Below, piece after piece: positions 33,686-40,448 of a stretch of 64,000 nt of DNA. Both the position numbers and the translations under genes were made by a program. The DNA is from CAYTZH01 sp964442285 (GTDB lineage: Bacteria; Myxococcota_A; UBA9160; JAFDET01): the NCBI GenBank assembly GCA_964442285.1, contig CAYTZH010000005.1, forward strand, positions 62,001 to 126,000, written 5' to 3'. How positions within the stretch are numbered: the stretch's first letter is position 1; each line of letters starts with the position of its first letter. Under the pieces are notes generated by a model. The model did not search any database. It saw only the letters and a program-made list of their open reading frames with translations, and was not told the origin of the DNA.

Positions 33686-34864
33686 GTGGCTCGATTCGAG
33701 GGGTCCGACAGTCTCGGCAGCGTCGACCGGCTCGACGACGAGGGGGACGTAGTGCAGCCCGAGATCTTCACCCTGCACTGGGAGGGACCGGCGCGGGCCA
33801 CCGAGCCGGTGGAGCCCGGCTTCGGCAGCGCCGACGAGGAGCGCGAGGCCTTCGCCGGCGAGTGCAGTCGGCGCATGGCGCAGCTGCACCGCTGCGCGCG
33901 CGGTCAGGTGCTGTGGCGACAGGTGGCCGAGGAGGCCGGCCGCCGCGGGGACCGCGGCCTCTGGGAGCGCAAGCTCCACGCCTACGGCTGGGTGAAGCTG
34001 CGCGACCTGGGCAGCGCGCGCGACTACGCCGAGCGCAACGACCTCAACCACGCCACCGTGCGCGCCTGGATCTCCGACGTGGCGCGGCTGGCCTACGAGG
34101 TCGGCTATCGGCTCCACGAGGATCGGCTGCTGCTGGTGGGCGAGGCGCCGGAGGGGCTGGCGGCGCTGCGGTCGGCGGTGAACCGCGACGCCGCCTCGGC
34201 CGAGGCCTGGGAGGCCGTGCGCGCGGCCGAGGGCGAGTTCCGCGGACGGGATCCGTACTTCCATCTCAACGAGGGTCACGTGCTGCGTGCGCGAGGCCGC
34301 CTGCGGGCGTCGGATGCGACGCTCAAGGAGGGTCTGACCATCGCGGAAGCGCCGTCGGTCCGCTCGCTCCTCTGGAACGCCCGGGGTCAGACCTTCTGGG
34401 ACTGCGGCCCGCGCAGCGACTGGCCGCTGCCGGATCCCCTCGAGCGCGCCGACCGCGCCTTCCGCCGGGCGGCGGCCCTGGACGCCTCCAAGTACTTCCC
34501 CTTCGTGAACCTGGCCCACCTGGCGGTCGACGCCGGGGATCTCCGCCGCGCCGAGTACTGGGTGGGCGAGCTGGCCACGGCCCGGCGCCGCATGGGCGAG
34601 TCGATGCTCGTCGATCTCGCCCGCTACCTCGACCAGGCCGAGTGGCGCCCCGCCGTGGAGGAGACCCGCTGCTGGCGCGCCGGCCCGGCGCGTTGGATCG
34701 CGGCCGCGGCCCGCAAGGGGCTCCTGGCGCTGCTGCTCGCCGCCTTCCTGGCGCTGGGCGTGCAGGTCGGATCGGCGCGCGCCGCCGAGCCGGACCGCGG
34801 ACCGACGATCGCTTCGCCGGCGGGCCCGCCCCCGCCTGCGCGCGGCGGTGCCGGGGGGAACTGA
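33686..34864 (+). CDS. HTH/TPR-like protein with C-terminal membrane anchor
   Basis: This 392-residue protein is not assigned to a named family. Residues about 50-150 are helical and include ARDYAERNDLNHATVRAWIS (about 111-130), which looks like a helix-turn-helix. Residues about 170-325 are alpha-helical repeats of TPR type (for example YFHLNEGHVLRARGRLRASD and RADRAFRRAAALDASKYFPF). Near 342-365 is one hydrophobic helix (KGLLALLLAAFLALGVQVG), then a short Pro/Gly-rich tail. This arrangement suggests a cytoplasmic DNA- or protein-binding body tethered by its C-terminus. GTG 33686 follows GAGAGGA at 5 nt. It is the first gene of a nine-gene same-strand set ending at 39726 and could be its regulator. 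Confidence 0.7.
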   Translation: MARFEGSDSLGSVDRLDDEGDVVQPEIFTLHWEGPARATEPVEPGFGSADEEREAFAGECSRRMAQLHRCARGQVLWRQVAEEAGRRGDRGLWERKLHAYGWVKLRDLGSARDYAERNDLNHATVRAWISDVARLAYEVGYRLHEDRLLLVGEAPEGLAALRSAVNRDAASAEAWEAVRAAEGEFRGRDPYFHLNEGHVLRARGRLRASDATLKEGLTIAEAPSVRSLLWNARGQTFWDCGPRSDWPLPDPLERADRAFRRAAALDASKYFPFVNLAHLAVDAGDLRRAEYWVGELATARRRMGESMLVDLARYLDQAEWRPAVEETRCWRAGPARWIAAAARKGLLALLLAAFLALGVQVGSARAAEPDRGPTIASPAGPPPPARGGAGGN

Positions 34865-34923
34865 CGGCCACCCGCGTGTGAGCGTCGGGCGTGCCACGGG
34901 AGATCAAGGATGAGAGCCATCGC

Positions 34924-34990
34924 GCAGCCGACGCCGCAGCCGACGCCGCAGCCGACGAGGTCGGGGTCGGGATCGGGGTCGGGATCGGGA
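34924..34990. repeat. 12-bp minisatellites before the lipoprotein gene
   Basis: GCAGCCGACGCC is repeated nearly three times (34924-34957), then TCGGGGTCGGGA twice and a half (34961-34990). The stretch lies between the first and second genes of the envelope operon. In the frame of the downstream gene it would read QPTPQPTP then SGSGSGSG, which looks non-genic; I exclude it from the gene. Confidence 0.8.
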
Positions 34991-35017
34991 ACGAGTCTGG
35001 CCAGGAGGAGCGAGGAC

Positions 35018-35551
35018 ATGGAGCACACCGACGGGGCGTCCCCCCACAGGTCGTATGGGGGGCTCGAGGTCCGGTGGGGAGGGCGACACCGTCGGATCGG
35101 GGCCGCGATCGCGGTACTCGCGATCGCGGCCTCGAGTGCCTGTGCGACGGCGCCGGCCACCGGGCCCGGCGCGGCCGCCGTGCACGCGCAGGTCCGCAGC
35201 CACTTCGACGCGGGGCTCGATCTCTACGGATCCGGCGAGTACAGCCTGGCCGCGGACCGCTTCGCCCGCGGAGCCGAGGTGGCGTCCCGGTACGCCCGCA
35301 TCGACGACGAGGCCGAGCTGCGCACCGCCGAGTGCACCGCCTGGCTCCGGGCCGGAAACGTGCCGGCGCTGTGCCGCTGCACCCGGCGCCTGGAGACGCT
35401 GCAGCGACGCCGCGGGCGCTCGGACCCGGGCGTCAACACGCTGATCGCCCTCGGCTCCCTCGCCGACAGGCGCGGTCTGCCCGCGCTCCGGCTCCCGAAC
35501 ACCGTACGTCCCCTGCTGGGGGCGGTCGCCGCCGCCCCGGAGGTCCCCTGA
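35018..35551 (+). CDS. small lipoprotein with TPR-like helices
   Basis: This 177-residue protein has an N-terminal signal with basic GGRHRRIG, hydrophobic AAIAVLAIA and lipobox ASSAC, so it is probably lipid-anchored. The mature part has a pair of helices like a single TPR (FDAGLDLYGSGEYSLAADRF and ELRTAECTAWLRAGNVPALC), and a helical remainder ending APEVP. ATG 35018 is chosen because AGGAGGAGCGAGG lies just upstream; an open frame back to 34910 would only add repeat-encoded residues. The stop and the next ATG overlap by one base (TGATG), so it is coupled to the coiled-coil gene. Function unknown; I infer an envelope adaptor for the ExbB/ExbD-like machine. Confidence 0.72.
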   Translation: MEHTDGASPHRSYGGLEVRWGGRHRRIGAAIAVLAIAASSACATAPATGPGAAAVHAQVRSHFDAGLDLYGSGEYSLAADRFARGAEVASRYARIDDEAELRTAECTAWLRAGNVPALCRCTRRLETLQRRRGRSDPGVNTLIALGSLADRRGLPALRLPNTVRPLLGAVAAAPEVP

Positions 35552-36486
35552 TGTTCCGACCTTCCGTCGTTCCCCTCGCCGTCGCATCCCTCGCGATCGC
35601 GGGCGTGGCCTCGATCGCGGGCGTGGCCTCGGCCACACCGCGGGAGCGGGCCATCGAGCAGATCCCCGAGCTGATGGGGCGCATCCTCGAGTCGCAGGAG
35701 GAGATCCGGGAACGGGAGCGCGAGGTGGCGCCCGTGGTCGAGCGCTACGAGCAGAAGCTCGAGACGGCCCGCGACCAGATCGAGCGTTCCTCCAGCGAGG
35801 ACCAGGCCGCCGAGGCCCTGGTGGACTACGTGGAGGCCTACGCGTCGCGACTGGAGGCCCAGGAGGACGGTCTGCGGGCGATCGAGTCGCCCCTGGTCCG
35901 GATGCGCGCCGACGCCCGCGAGCTGATCCGGGCCGCGCGGGCGGCCGGCTCGCCCGAGGAGACCCCCGAGGAGCGCAAGTCCTTCTACGCGGACCAGTTC
36001 CAGGGCCTGGCGGTGGCGACCGCCGAGCTCGCGTCGCGCCTGGATCGGGAGGCCGAGGCGGCGACCGCCGGTGCGGTGCTGAATGCCAGCTGGGCCTCCC
36101 ACGACCGTGTGGATCTGCCGCTCTCGCGCATGGGCCCCGAGGGCGCCATGGCCTTCGCCCGTCAGGTGGAGGGTCTCTACGCCCGCTTCGTGGCCCGCTC
36201 CGGACAGCTCCGGGCGGAGCGCACCGCGGTCCGCCGGCTGCTCGACGTGCTGATCGAGCGCCAGCTCGCGCGCCGCCTCGACACGCTCTTCGCCGACGGG
36301 GACCGGCTCAGCCTGGGCTCGATCCTGGCCGGTGGGGGCGACTCGGAGGGCTGGCAGGATCTCGGAGCCGTGGTGCGCCGGACCCTCGGCCTGCCGGACG
36401 GCGTCGACGGAGCGCTGCCCCGCAGCACCGCGCGCCTGGATCACCTGGACTACTTCGCCCGCGGCAGCCACCGCGAGCAGGACTAG
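35551..36486 (+). CDS. periplasmic coiled-coil protein
   Basis: This 311-residue protein has a signal peptide ending near ASATP; its second half is coded by a perfect 18-bp tandem duplication (35596-35613 and 35614-35631, giving IAGVAS twice). The mature protein is almost entirely helical and charged, with heptad-like stretches such as EEIREREREVAPVVERYEQK and AARLDRE-type segments. A conserved-looking C-terminal FADGDRLSLGSILAGGGD follows, ending HREQD. No catalytic motif was recognised. Its place beside ExbB/ExbD-like and transglycosylase genes suggests a periplasmic rod or linker. ATG 35551 shares a base with the previous stop. Confidence 0.72.
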   Translation: MFRPSVVPLAVASLAIAGVASIAGVASATPRERAIEQIPELMGRILESQEEIREREREVAPVVERYEQKLETARDQIERSSSEDQAAEALVDYVEAYASRLEAQEDGLRAIESPLVRMRADARELIRAARAAGSPEETPEERKSFYADQFQGLAVATAELASRLDREAEAATAGAVLNASWASHDRVDLPLSRMGPEGAMAFARQVEGLYARFVARSGQLRAERTAVRRLLDVLIERQLARRLDTLFADGDRLSLGSILAGGGDSEGWQDLGAVVRRTLGLPDGVDGALPRSTARLDHLDYFARGSHREQD

Positions 36487-36495
36487 GAGGACGCC

Positions 36496-36960
36496 ATGCC
36501 CCGAACTCCCTGGCGGATCCGTCTCGCCGCTGCGCTGGTGCTCGCCGCCGTCGGCTTCTTCGCGCCGCGGCCGGCAGCCGCCGATCCGGAGGCGTGCCGC
36601 GAATGGCGCGCGGAGCACACGCGCTGGCGGACGGAGGCCGTGCGCCGCTTCCTGCTGGGGGCGCCCCAGTCGTCCCAGGACGAGGCCGTCTTCGAGCTCC
36701 TGCAGCGGGAGGCCTACCTCACCTCGTGCCCGGTCTCCGTCGGCGACGGTCGCGAGCGACTGGTGGGCTGGCGCCTGGTGGACCGCGCGCCGGACGAGTA
36801 CGCCACGGCCGTGGTGGAGTCGGTGCTCGCCCAGGGCGGCTTCGACCTCACGCTCTCGACGACCCGCGCGGCGCTGAGGGCGCCGGCGAGCCCGGCGCGT
36901 CGCCCCTCGACGCGCTCTCGTCGCAACGCCGTCTCGCGGCTGCGGCCCGTTGCGCCGTAG
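36496..36960 (+). CDS. small secreted protein of unknown function
   Basis: This 154-residue protein has a signal peptide at about 1-30 (core LAAALVLAAVGFFAP, cut near AAADP). A small helical body with two cysteines (EACREW and LTSCPV) could form one disulfide. The C-terminal 30 residues are Arg/Ser/Ala-rich (SPARRPSTRSRRNAV). No homologous family is recognised. ATG 36496 has AGGAGG at 6 nt. Its last 11 bases overlap the TTG start of the ExbB-like gene. Context (an envelope operon) implies a periplasmic accessory subunit. Confidence 0.68.
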   Translation: MPRTPWRIRLAAALVLAAVGFFAPRPAAADPEACREWRAEHTRWRTEAVRRFLLGAPQSSQDEAVFELLQREAYLTSCPVSVGDGRERLVGWRLVDRAPDEYATAVVESVLAQGGFDLTLSTTRAALRAPASPARRPSTRSRRNAVSRLRPVAP

Positions 36961-37414
36961 CCTCGCCGGCATCCTGCTCGGGGGCCTCCTGGCGGCGCCC
37001 CTGGTGGCGGCCGCGGCGCTCGGGCTCGACCCGCTGACGCTGGCGCGGGCGGCCGGCACCGGACTCGTCGAGGCCGTCGACTCGGTGGGCTGGGTGCTGA
37101 TCCCGCAGCTCGCCCTCGCGGTGGCCGTCCTGGGGATGGCCCTCCGGCGCATCGTGTTCCGGTTGGCGGGACTCGACGAGGACGCCTCCCCCGCCTGGCT
37201 CGATCCCGCCGTGGAGTCCGCGCTGCTCCTGGGCATGCTCGGCACTCTGAGCGGGATGGTGAGCGGCTTCGTGGGGCTCTCGCCCGAGGAGCTGCAGCCC
37301 GGGCCCCTGGTCCATGCCCTCGGCATGGCGCTGCGCAGCAGCTTCGTCGGGTTCGCCATCGCCCTGGTCGGCGTCTGGACCCGGGCCCGCGGGCCCGAGG
37401 CGGCACCGGCATGA
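36950..37414 (+). CDS. compact MotA/TolQ/ExbB-like proton-channel protein
   Basis: This 154-residue inner-membrane protein has four hydrophobic stretches: about 3-25, 44-64, 84-103 and 122-140. The third has LLLGMLGTLSGMVSGFVGLS, matching the LG-L-LGT-x-G-x-x-x-x-F helix of MotA/TolQ/ExbB with its channel threonine. The fourth, MALRSSFVGFAIALVGVW, matches the final pore helix. The usual cytoplasmic loop of about 100 residues is reduced to around 20, which makes it a minimal version. Starts at TTG 36950 inside the end of the previous gene and overlaps the ExbD-like gene as ATGA. I infer a pentameric ion channel with the ExbD-like protein. The alternative is a MotA-like stator of another lineage. 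Confidence 0.75.
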   Translation: MRRSLAGILLGGLLAAPLVAAAALGLDPLTLARAAGTGLVEAVDSVGWVLIPQLALAVAVLGMALRRIVFRLAGLDEDASPAWLDPAVESALLLGMLGTLSGMVSGFVGLSPEELQPGPLVHALGMALRSSFVGFAIALVGVWTRARGPEAAPA

Positions 37415-37815
37415 GCGCGCGGACGGCGCCCATGGGCTTTGCCATCTACTTCATCGACGTGCTGGCGTGCCTGCTCTTCTGCCTGGTGCTGGCCCTGGTG
37501 GGCGCGCGCTTCGGCACCGAGCGCACCCTGGACCTGGCGCTGCCCGAGCTCCCGGATCGGGTCGAGGCCGGAAGCGATCTCAGCGGCACCACCATCGACG
37601 TCCGCAGCGAGGACGGACGCACGCAGATCGCCCTCGACGGCGACCTCGTCAGCCTGGAGGAGCTGGAGGCCCGGCTCGCGGCGAGCCCGCCGCCCTCGGT
37701 GGTGCTCCGGGCCGAGGGCTCGGTGCTCTCGGGTGTGATCGCCTCGGTCCACGGGGCCGGCGTCCACGACATCCGCCTCGCCTACGAGTCGGCCACGGAA
37801 GGAGCCACGCCGTGA
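37411..37815 (+). CDS. ExbD/TolR-like protein
   Basis: This 134-residue protein has one N-terminal membrane helix, IYFIDVLACLLFCLVLALVG, with an aspartate in the position used by ExbD/TolR to carry protons. The periplasmic part has the ExbD-like beta-alpha pattern: IDVRSEDGRTQIALDGDLV, then SLEELEARLAA, SVVLRAEGSVLSGVIASVHG and GVHDIRLAYES. Length and layout match ExbD (about 140 residues). ATG 37411 overlaps the ExbB-like stop; its own stop overlaps the next gene as GTGA. With the gene upstream it should form a proton-driven motor unit. The target of the force is unknown because no TonB or TonB-dependent receptor is adjacent. Confidence 0.82.
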   Translation: MSARTAPMGFAIYFIDVLACLLFCLVLALVGARFGTERTLDLALPELPDRVEAGSDLSGTTIDVRSEDGRTQIALDGDLVSLEELEARLAASPPPSVVLRAEGSVLSGVIASVHGAGVHDIRLAYESATEGATP

Positions 37816-38351
37816 TCCGCATGTTCGGTCTCGCCCTGTTGACGGCCGTCGCCGGGGTCGCCGCGACGCTCTGGATGGGCCGAGGCGGTCTCGAGCAGCT
37901 CCGGGAGCGGCGGCTCCCCGCCGTCGAGCGGGTGCGCGAGCTCCGGGAGCTCGTCGTGTCGCAGCGGGCGGAGTCCGTCCCGCCGGAGCCGGGGGCCGAG
38001 TCCGTCCCGCCGGAGCCGGGGGCCGAGGTCGGGTCCGCCGCCACGGAGGTCGAGGTGGCACCGGCGCCGCCCCGTCCCGAGCCGGGCGTCGTCGAGGTGG
38101 CGAAGCCGGAGTTGGAGAAGGAGACCGACACCATGGTGGCGAGACGACCCCTGCGCGAGGAGCCCGCGGCGGGGAGCACGGCCGCAGCCCCGGACGCCGG
38201 CCCGAGCGAGGCCGACGCGCCGGCGGGGGCCGCCGACGACGCGCGGCAGACCCGGGAGCCGATCCCCGCCGGGCCCCAGCGCGCGGACGCCGAGCGCTCG
38301 GCGCGGCTCGTACGGCGGATGCTCGCGCTCTATCGGACCGTCTCCGAGTGA
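37812..38351 (+). CDS. single-span proline-rich envelope protein
   Basis: This 179-residue protein has one N-terminal helix (FGLALLTAVAGVAATLWMG), a short helical stretch (LEQLRERRLPAVERVRELRE), then a long Pro/Glu/Ala-rich periplasmic linker. A perfect 27-bp tandem duplication (37971-37997 and 37998-38024) duplicates ESVPPEPGA. The end is a short helix RSARLVRRMLALYRTVSE. The layout is TonB-like up to the linker, but no TonB C-terminal domain is present. GTG 37812 overlaps the ExbD-like stop (GTGA), and its own stop overlaps the next gene likewise. I infer a force-transmitting or spacing subunit of the operon's machine. Confidence 0.68.
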   Translation: MIRMFGLALLTAVAGVAATLWMGRGGLEQLRERRLPAVERVRELRELVVSQRAESVPPEPGAESVPPEPGAEVGSAATEVEVAPAPPRPEPGVVEVAKPELEKETDTMVARRPLREEPAAGSTAAAPDAGPSEADAPAGAADDARQTREPIPAGPQRADAERSARLVRRMLALYRTVSE

Positions 38352-39115
38352 GGAACTCGATCCGTCTGGTGTGTCACCTGGCGGTGGCGGTCTGGATCGG
38401 CGCTTTCCTGGCCTGGCGGGCGATCGGGCTCCCGGCGGCCGTTCCAGTGGACGCCCCCCAGGAGGCGCAGCTGCGGCCGCTTCCGGAGCCGCCCGAGCCC
38501 GCCGCGTCGGCCCCGGAGCCCGAGGCCTCCGCACCGGCCGAAGCGCCCCCGACCCCGGAGGTGATCGACGTGGGTCGCGCGGCCCTCGACCGCGGTGACG
38601 CCCTGCTCAGCGACGGCGGCAGCTTCCCCGTGCTGAGCTTCCGCTACGACGGCCTGGGCTCGTTCCGCGGATATGCCCGCGCCATGGAGCGGCTGGGCGC
38701 GCGCTTCGTGGTGGTCCGCCAGCGCGAGATCGTGGCCCAGGTGAACCCGGACAGCGGCGCGCTCGCCGAGCCGGACGTCGACAGCCGCTTCTCTCCGCGC
38801 GCGCGCAACTACTCCGACGAGCCCGCGCTCTCCGGGCTGGCCCGGGACGTGCGCAGCCGCTTCGGCGGAGAGGCCGAGGTGATGATGCTGGTGCCGCGTC
38901 GGCTGGATGCGGGCCTGTTCGGCGGGATCGCCGAGGGCCTCGCCGGTCGCGGGCTCTCCCATCGGAGCCTGCGGGAGATCCAGGGAGGCTACGGGCTGGG
39001 GCCGGCCGGCGGGCTCGGGGTGCGGATCGACAGCGCCGAGGCCCGCGATGGCAGCCGGCTGGCCCTGGGCTGGTGGATCGACCTGGAGACCCTCGCCGGC
39101 GGACCGAGCGCATGA
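38348..39115 (+). CDS. single-span periplasmic protein of unknown family
   Basis: This 255-residue protein has an N-terminal membrane helix (IRLVCHLAVAVWIGAFLAW), then a Pro/Glu/Ala linker (LPEPPEPAASAPEPEASAPA). A folded periplasmic domain of about 185 residues follows, with motifs FPVLSFRYDGLGSFRGYARA, GARFVVVRQREIVAQVN, RNYSDEPALSGLARDVRSRF and EVMMLVPRRLDAGLFGG. I do not recognise the domain. Two adjacent genes with the same TM-plus-Pro-linker plan suggest partners spanning the periplasm together. GTG 38348 and ATG 39112 overlaps (4 nt each) place it firmly in the operon. Confidence 0.68.
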   Translation: MRNSIRLVCHLAVAVWIGAFLAWRAIGLPAAVPVDAPQEAQLRPLPEPPEPAASAPEPEASAPAEAPPTPEVIDVGRAALDRGDALLSDGGSFPVLSFRYDGLGSFRGYARAMERLGARFVVVRQREIVAQVNPDSGALAEPDVDSRFSPRARNYSDEPALSGLARDVRSRFGGEAEVMMLVPRRLDAGLFGGIAEGLAGRGLSHRSLREIQGGYGLGPAGGLGVRIDSAEARDGSRLALGWWIDLETLAGGPSA

Positions 39116-39726
39116 GCCGCCGTGGGTCGCCGGCGCGGACCGGGGGCGTCGTCCTGCTGGCGGCCGTCCTGCTCTGCGCCGGGAGCCGGCCCGCGGCGGC
39201 GGACGCCGATCAGGAGATCGCCCGCCGGCTGGTGGCCCTGCGCTCCCTGAGCTCGCCGTCGTCGGCGCCGCGCCCCCGTGTCGGACGCGTCGAGCCCTCC
39301 GGCCGCTGTGGCCCCGGGGATGCGGCCTCTTTCTGGCGCCGCGGCTACGCCCTCCGGGCCCGGGTCGACGGCGCCGTGCGCGACGCCTCGCTGCGCTACG
39401 GCGTCGACGCGGCCCTCATCCGCAGCGTGATCCGCCACGAGAGCAACGGCGACCCCGACGCCGTCTCCCACAAGGGCGCCATGGGGCTCATGCAGCTCAT
39501 GCCCGGAACGGCCGGCGACCTGGGCGTGGTGTGTCCCTTCGACCCGCGGGAGAACGTCCTGGCCGGCACCCGCTACCTGCGCTTCCTGCGCGATCGTCTC
39601 GGCAGCTGGCCGCGGGCGGTCGCCGGATACCACGCCGGCCCGGGCCGGGTGGAGTCCGGCACGCTGCCGGCGGAGACCCGGCGCTACGTGGAGCGGGTGC
39701 TCGGGACCTGGACCCGCCGCCGCTAG
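39112..39726 (+). CDS. lytic transglycosylase (SLT domain)
   Basis: This 204-residue secreted muramidase-like enzyme has a signal peptide at about 10-30 (GGVVLLAAVLLCAGS, cut near AAADA). The SLT domain at about 85-195 has catalytic E110 in SVIRHESNGDPDAVSHKGA, the GLMQLMPGTAGDLGV block, NVLAGTRYLRFL and AVAGYHAGPGRVES. All family blocks are intact. It cleaves glycan strands between MurNAc and GlcNAc in the periplasm. As the last, 4-nt-overlapped gene of the operon it may open the peptidoglycan for the machine, as transglycosylases do in secretion and flagellar systems. The gene ends about 100 bp before a TetR-type gene. Confidence 0.9.
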   Translation: MSRRGSPARTGGVVLLAAVLLCAGSRPAAADADQEIARRLVALRSLSSPSSAPRPRVGRVEPSGRCGPGDAASFWRRGYALRARVDGAVRDASLRYGVDAALIRSVIRHESNGDPDAVSHKGAMGLMQLMPGTAGDLGVVCPFDPRENVLAGTRYLRFLRDRLGSWPRAVAGYHAGPGRVESGTLPAETRRYVERVLGTWTRRR

Positions 39727-39790
39727 ACCTCCCGGGAAGCCTGGGCCCCGCCGGTGCACCAACGCACGGAAGCTGTGCGGGTTCTGGGTG

Positions 39791-39818
39791 TTTACTGCAT
39801 AAATTTACAACGTAAGCT
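39791..39818 (+). promoter_or_regulatory. promoter and putative operator of the TetR/RND operon
   Basis: TTTACT (39791-39796), 16 bp, TAAGCT (39813-39818), then 6 nt to ATG 39825 with no ribosome site. The inverted repeat TTAC-AAC-GTAA (39805-39815) overlaps the -10 box and suits an autoregulator. The stretch is an AT-rich island in GC-rich DNA. Confidence 0.55.
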
Positions 39819-39824
39819 CGCTTC

Positions 39825-40448
39825 ATGCCCCGCTCCCTGACCGAGGCCGAAGTCCAGAGCTTCCGCGATGAGCTCTGCCACGTCGCCACTCGGCTCTTTG
39901 CCGAGAAGGGCTTCGACGGGCTCACGCTCCGCGCCCTGGCGGGCGAGCTCGGCTGCAGCCCGATGACCCCGTACCGCTACTTCGAGAACAAGGCCGACAT
40001 TTTCCACGCCGTCCGCACCGACGCCTTCCGCCGCTTCGGGGCGCGGGTCGAGGACGCGGCTCGCCCCCACGGAGATCCCCTGGTCCGCCTGCGCGCGCTC
40101 TTCCATGCCTACGTGAGGTTCGCCCTCGACGAGCCCCACGCCTACCGGATCATGTTCCAGCTCGAGCAGCCCGAGACGCCGCCCTCCGAGGAGGACAAGG
40201 CGGTGACCGCCTCCACCTGGGCCCCGCTCCACGAGACCCTCGAGCAGGCGGTGGCGGAGGGCCTGCTGGTCGGATCTCCGGAGGTGCTGGCCCACCTCTG
40301 CTGGGTGCAGGTCCACGGCCTGGTGTCCCTGCATCTATCGGGCACGCTCAACTTCGGCCCCACCCTCGAGTCGCTGCTCGAGCCCGCGATCGAGCTGCTC
40401 CTGAATGGTTCCACCCCGCGCGCCCCAGCCCGGGAGGGCAACCCATGA
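39825..40448 (+). CDS. TetR/AcrR-family regulator of the RND pump
   Basis: This 207-residue protein has the N-terminal TetR helix-turn-helix: ATRLFAEKGFDGLTLRALAG, then LGCSPMTPYRYFENKADIFH. An all-helical effector domain follows with EPHAYRIMFQLEQPE, of the WHG-like/TetR_C type. It overlaps the membrane-fusion gene by 4 nt (ATGA) and so is the first gene of an efflux operon, most likely its repressor. The inducer is unknown, but hydrophobic drugs or metabolites are usual for this arrangement. The upstream inverted repeat is the likely operator. Confidence 0.9.
   Translation: MPRSLTEAEVQSFRDELCHVATRLFAEKGFDGLTLRALAGELGCSPMTPYRYFENKADIFHAVRTDAFRRFGARVEDAARPHGDPLVRLRALFHAYVRFALDEPHAYRIMFQLEQPETPPSEEDKAVTASTWAPLHETLEQAVAEGLLVGSPEVLAHLCWVQVHGLVSLHLSGTLNFGPTLESLLEPAIELLLNGSTPRAPAREGNP

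Noticed and set aside
33686..39726. Interpretation of the ExbB/ExbD-like operon as a Zorya-type defence system
   Set aside because: No helicase or nuclease (ZorC/ZorD/ZorE) is present and the ExbD-like protein lacks a peptidoglycan-binding OmpA-like domain; a cell-envelope role fits the SLT enzyme and coiled coil better.
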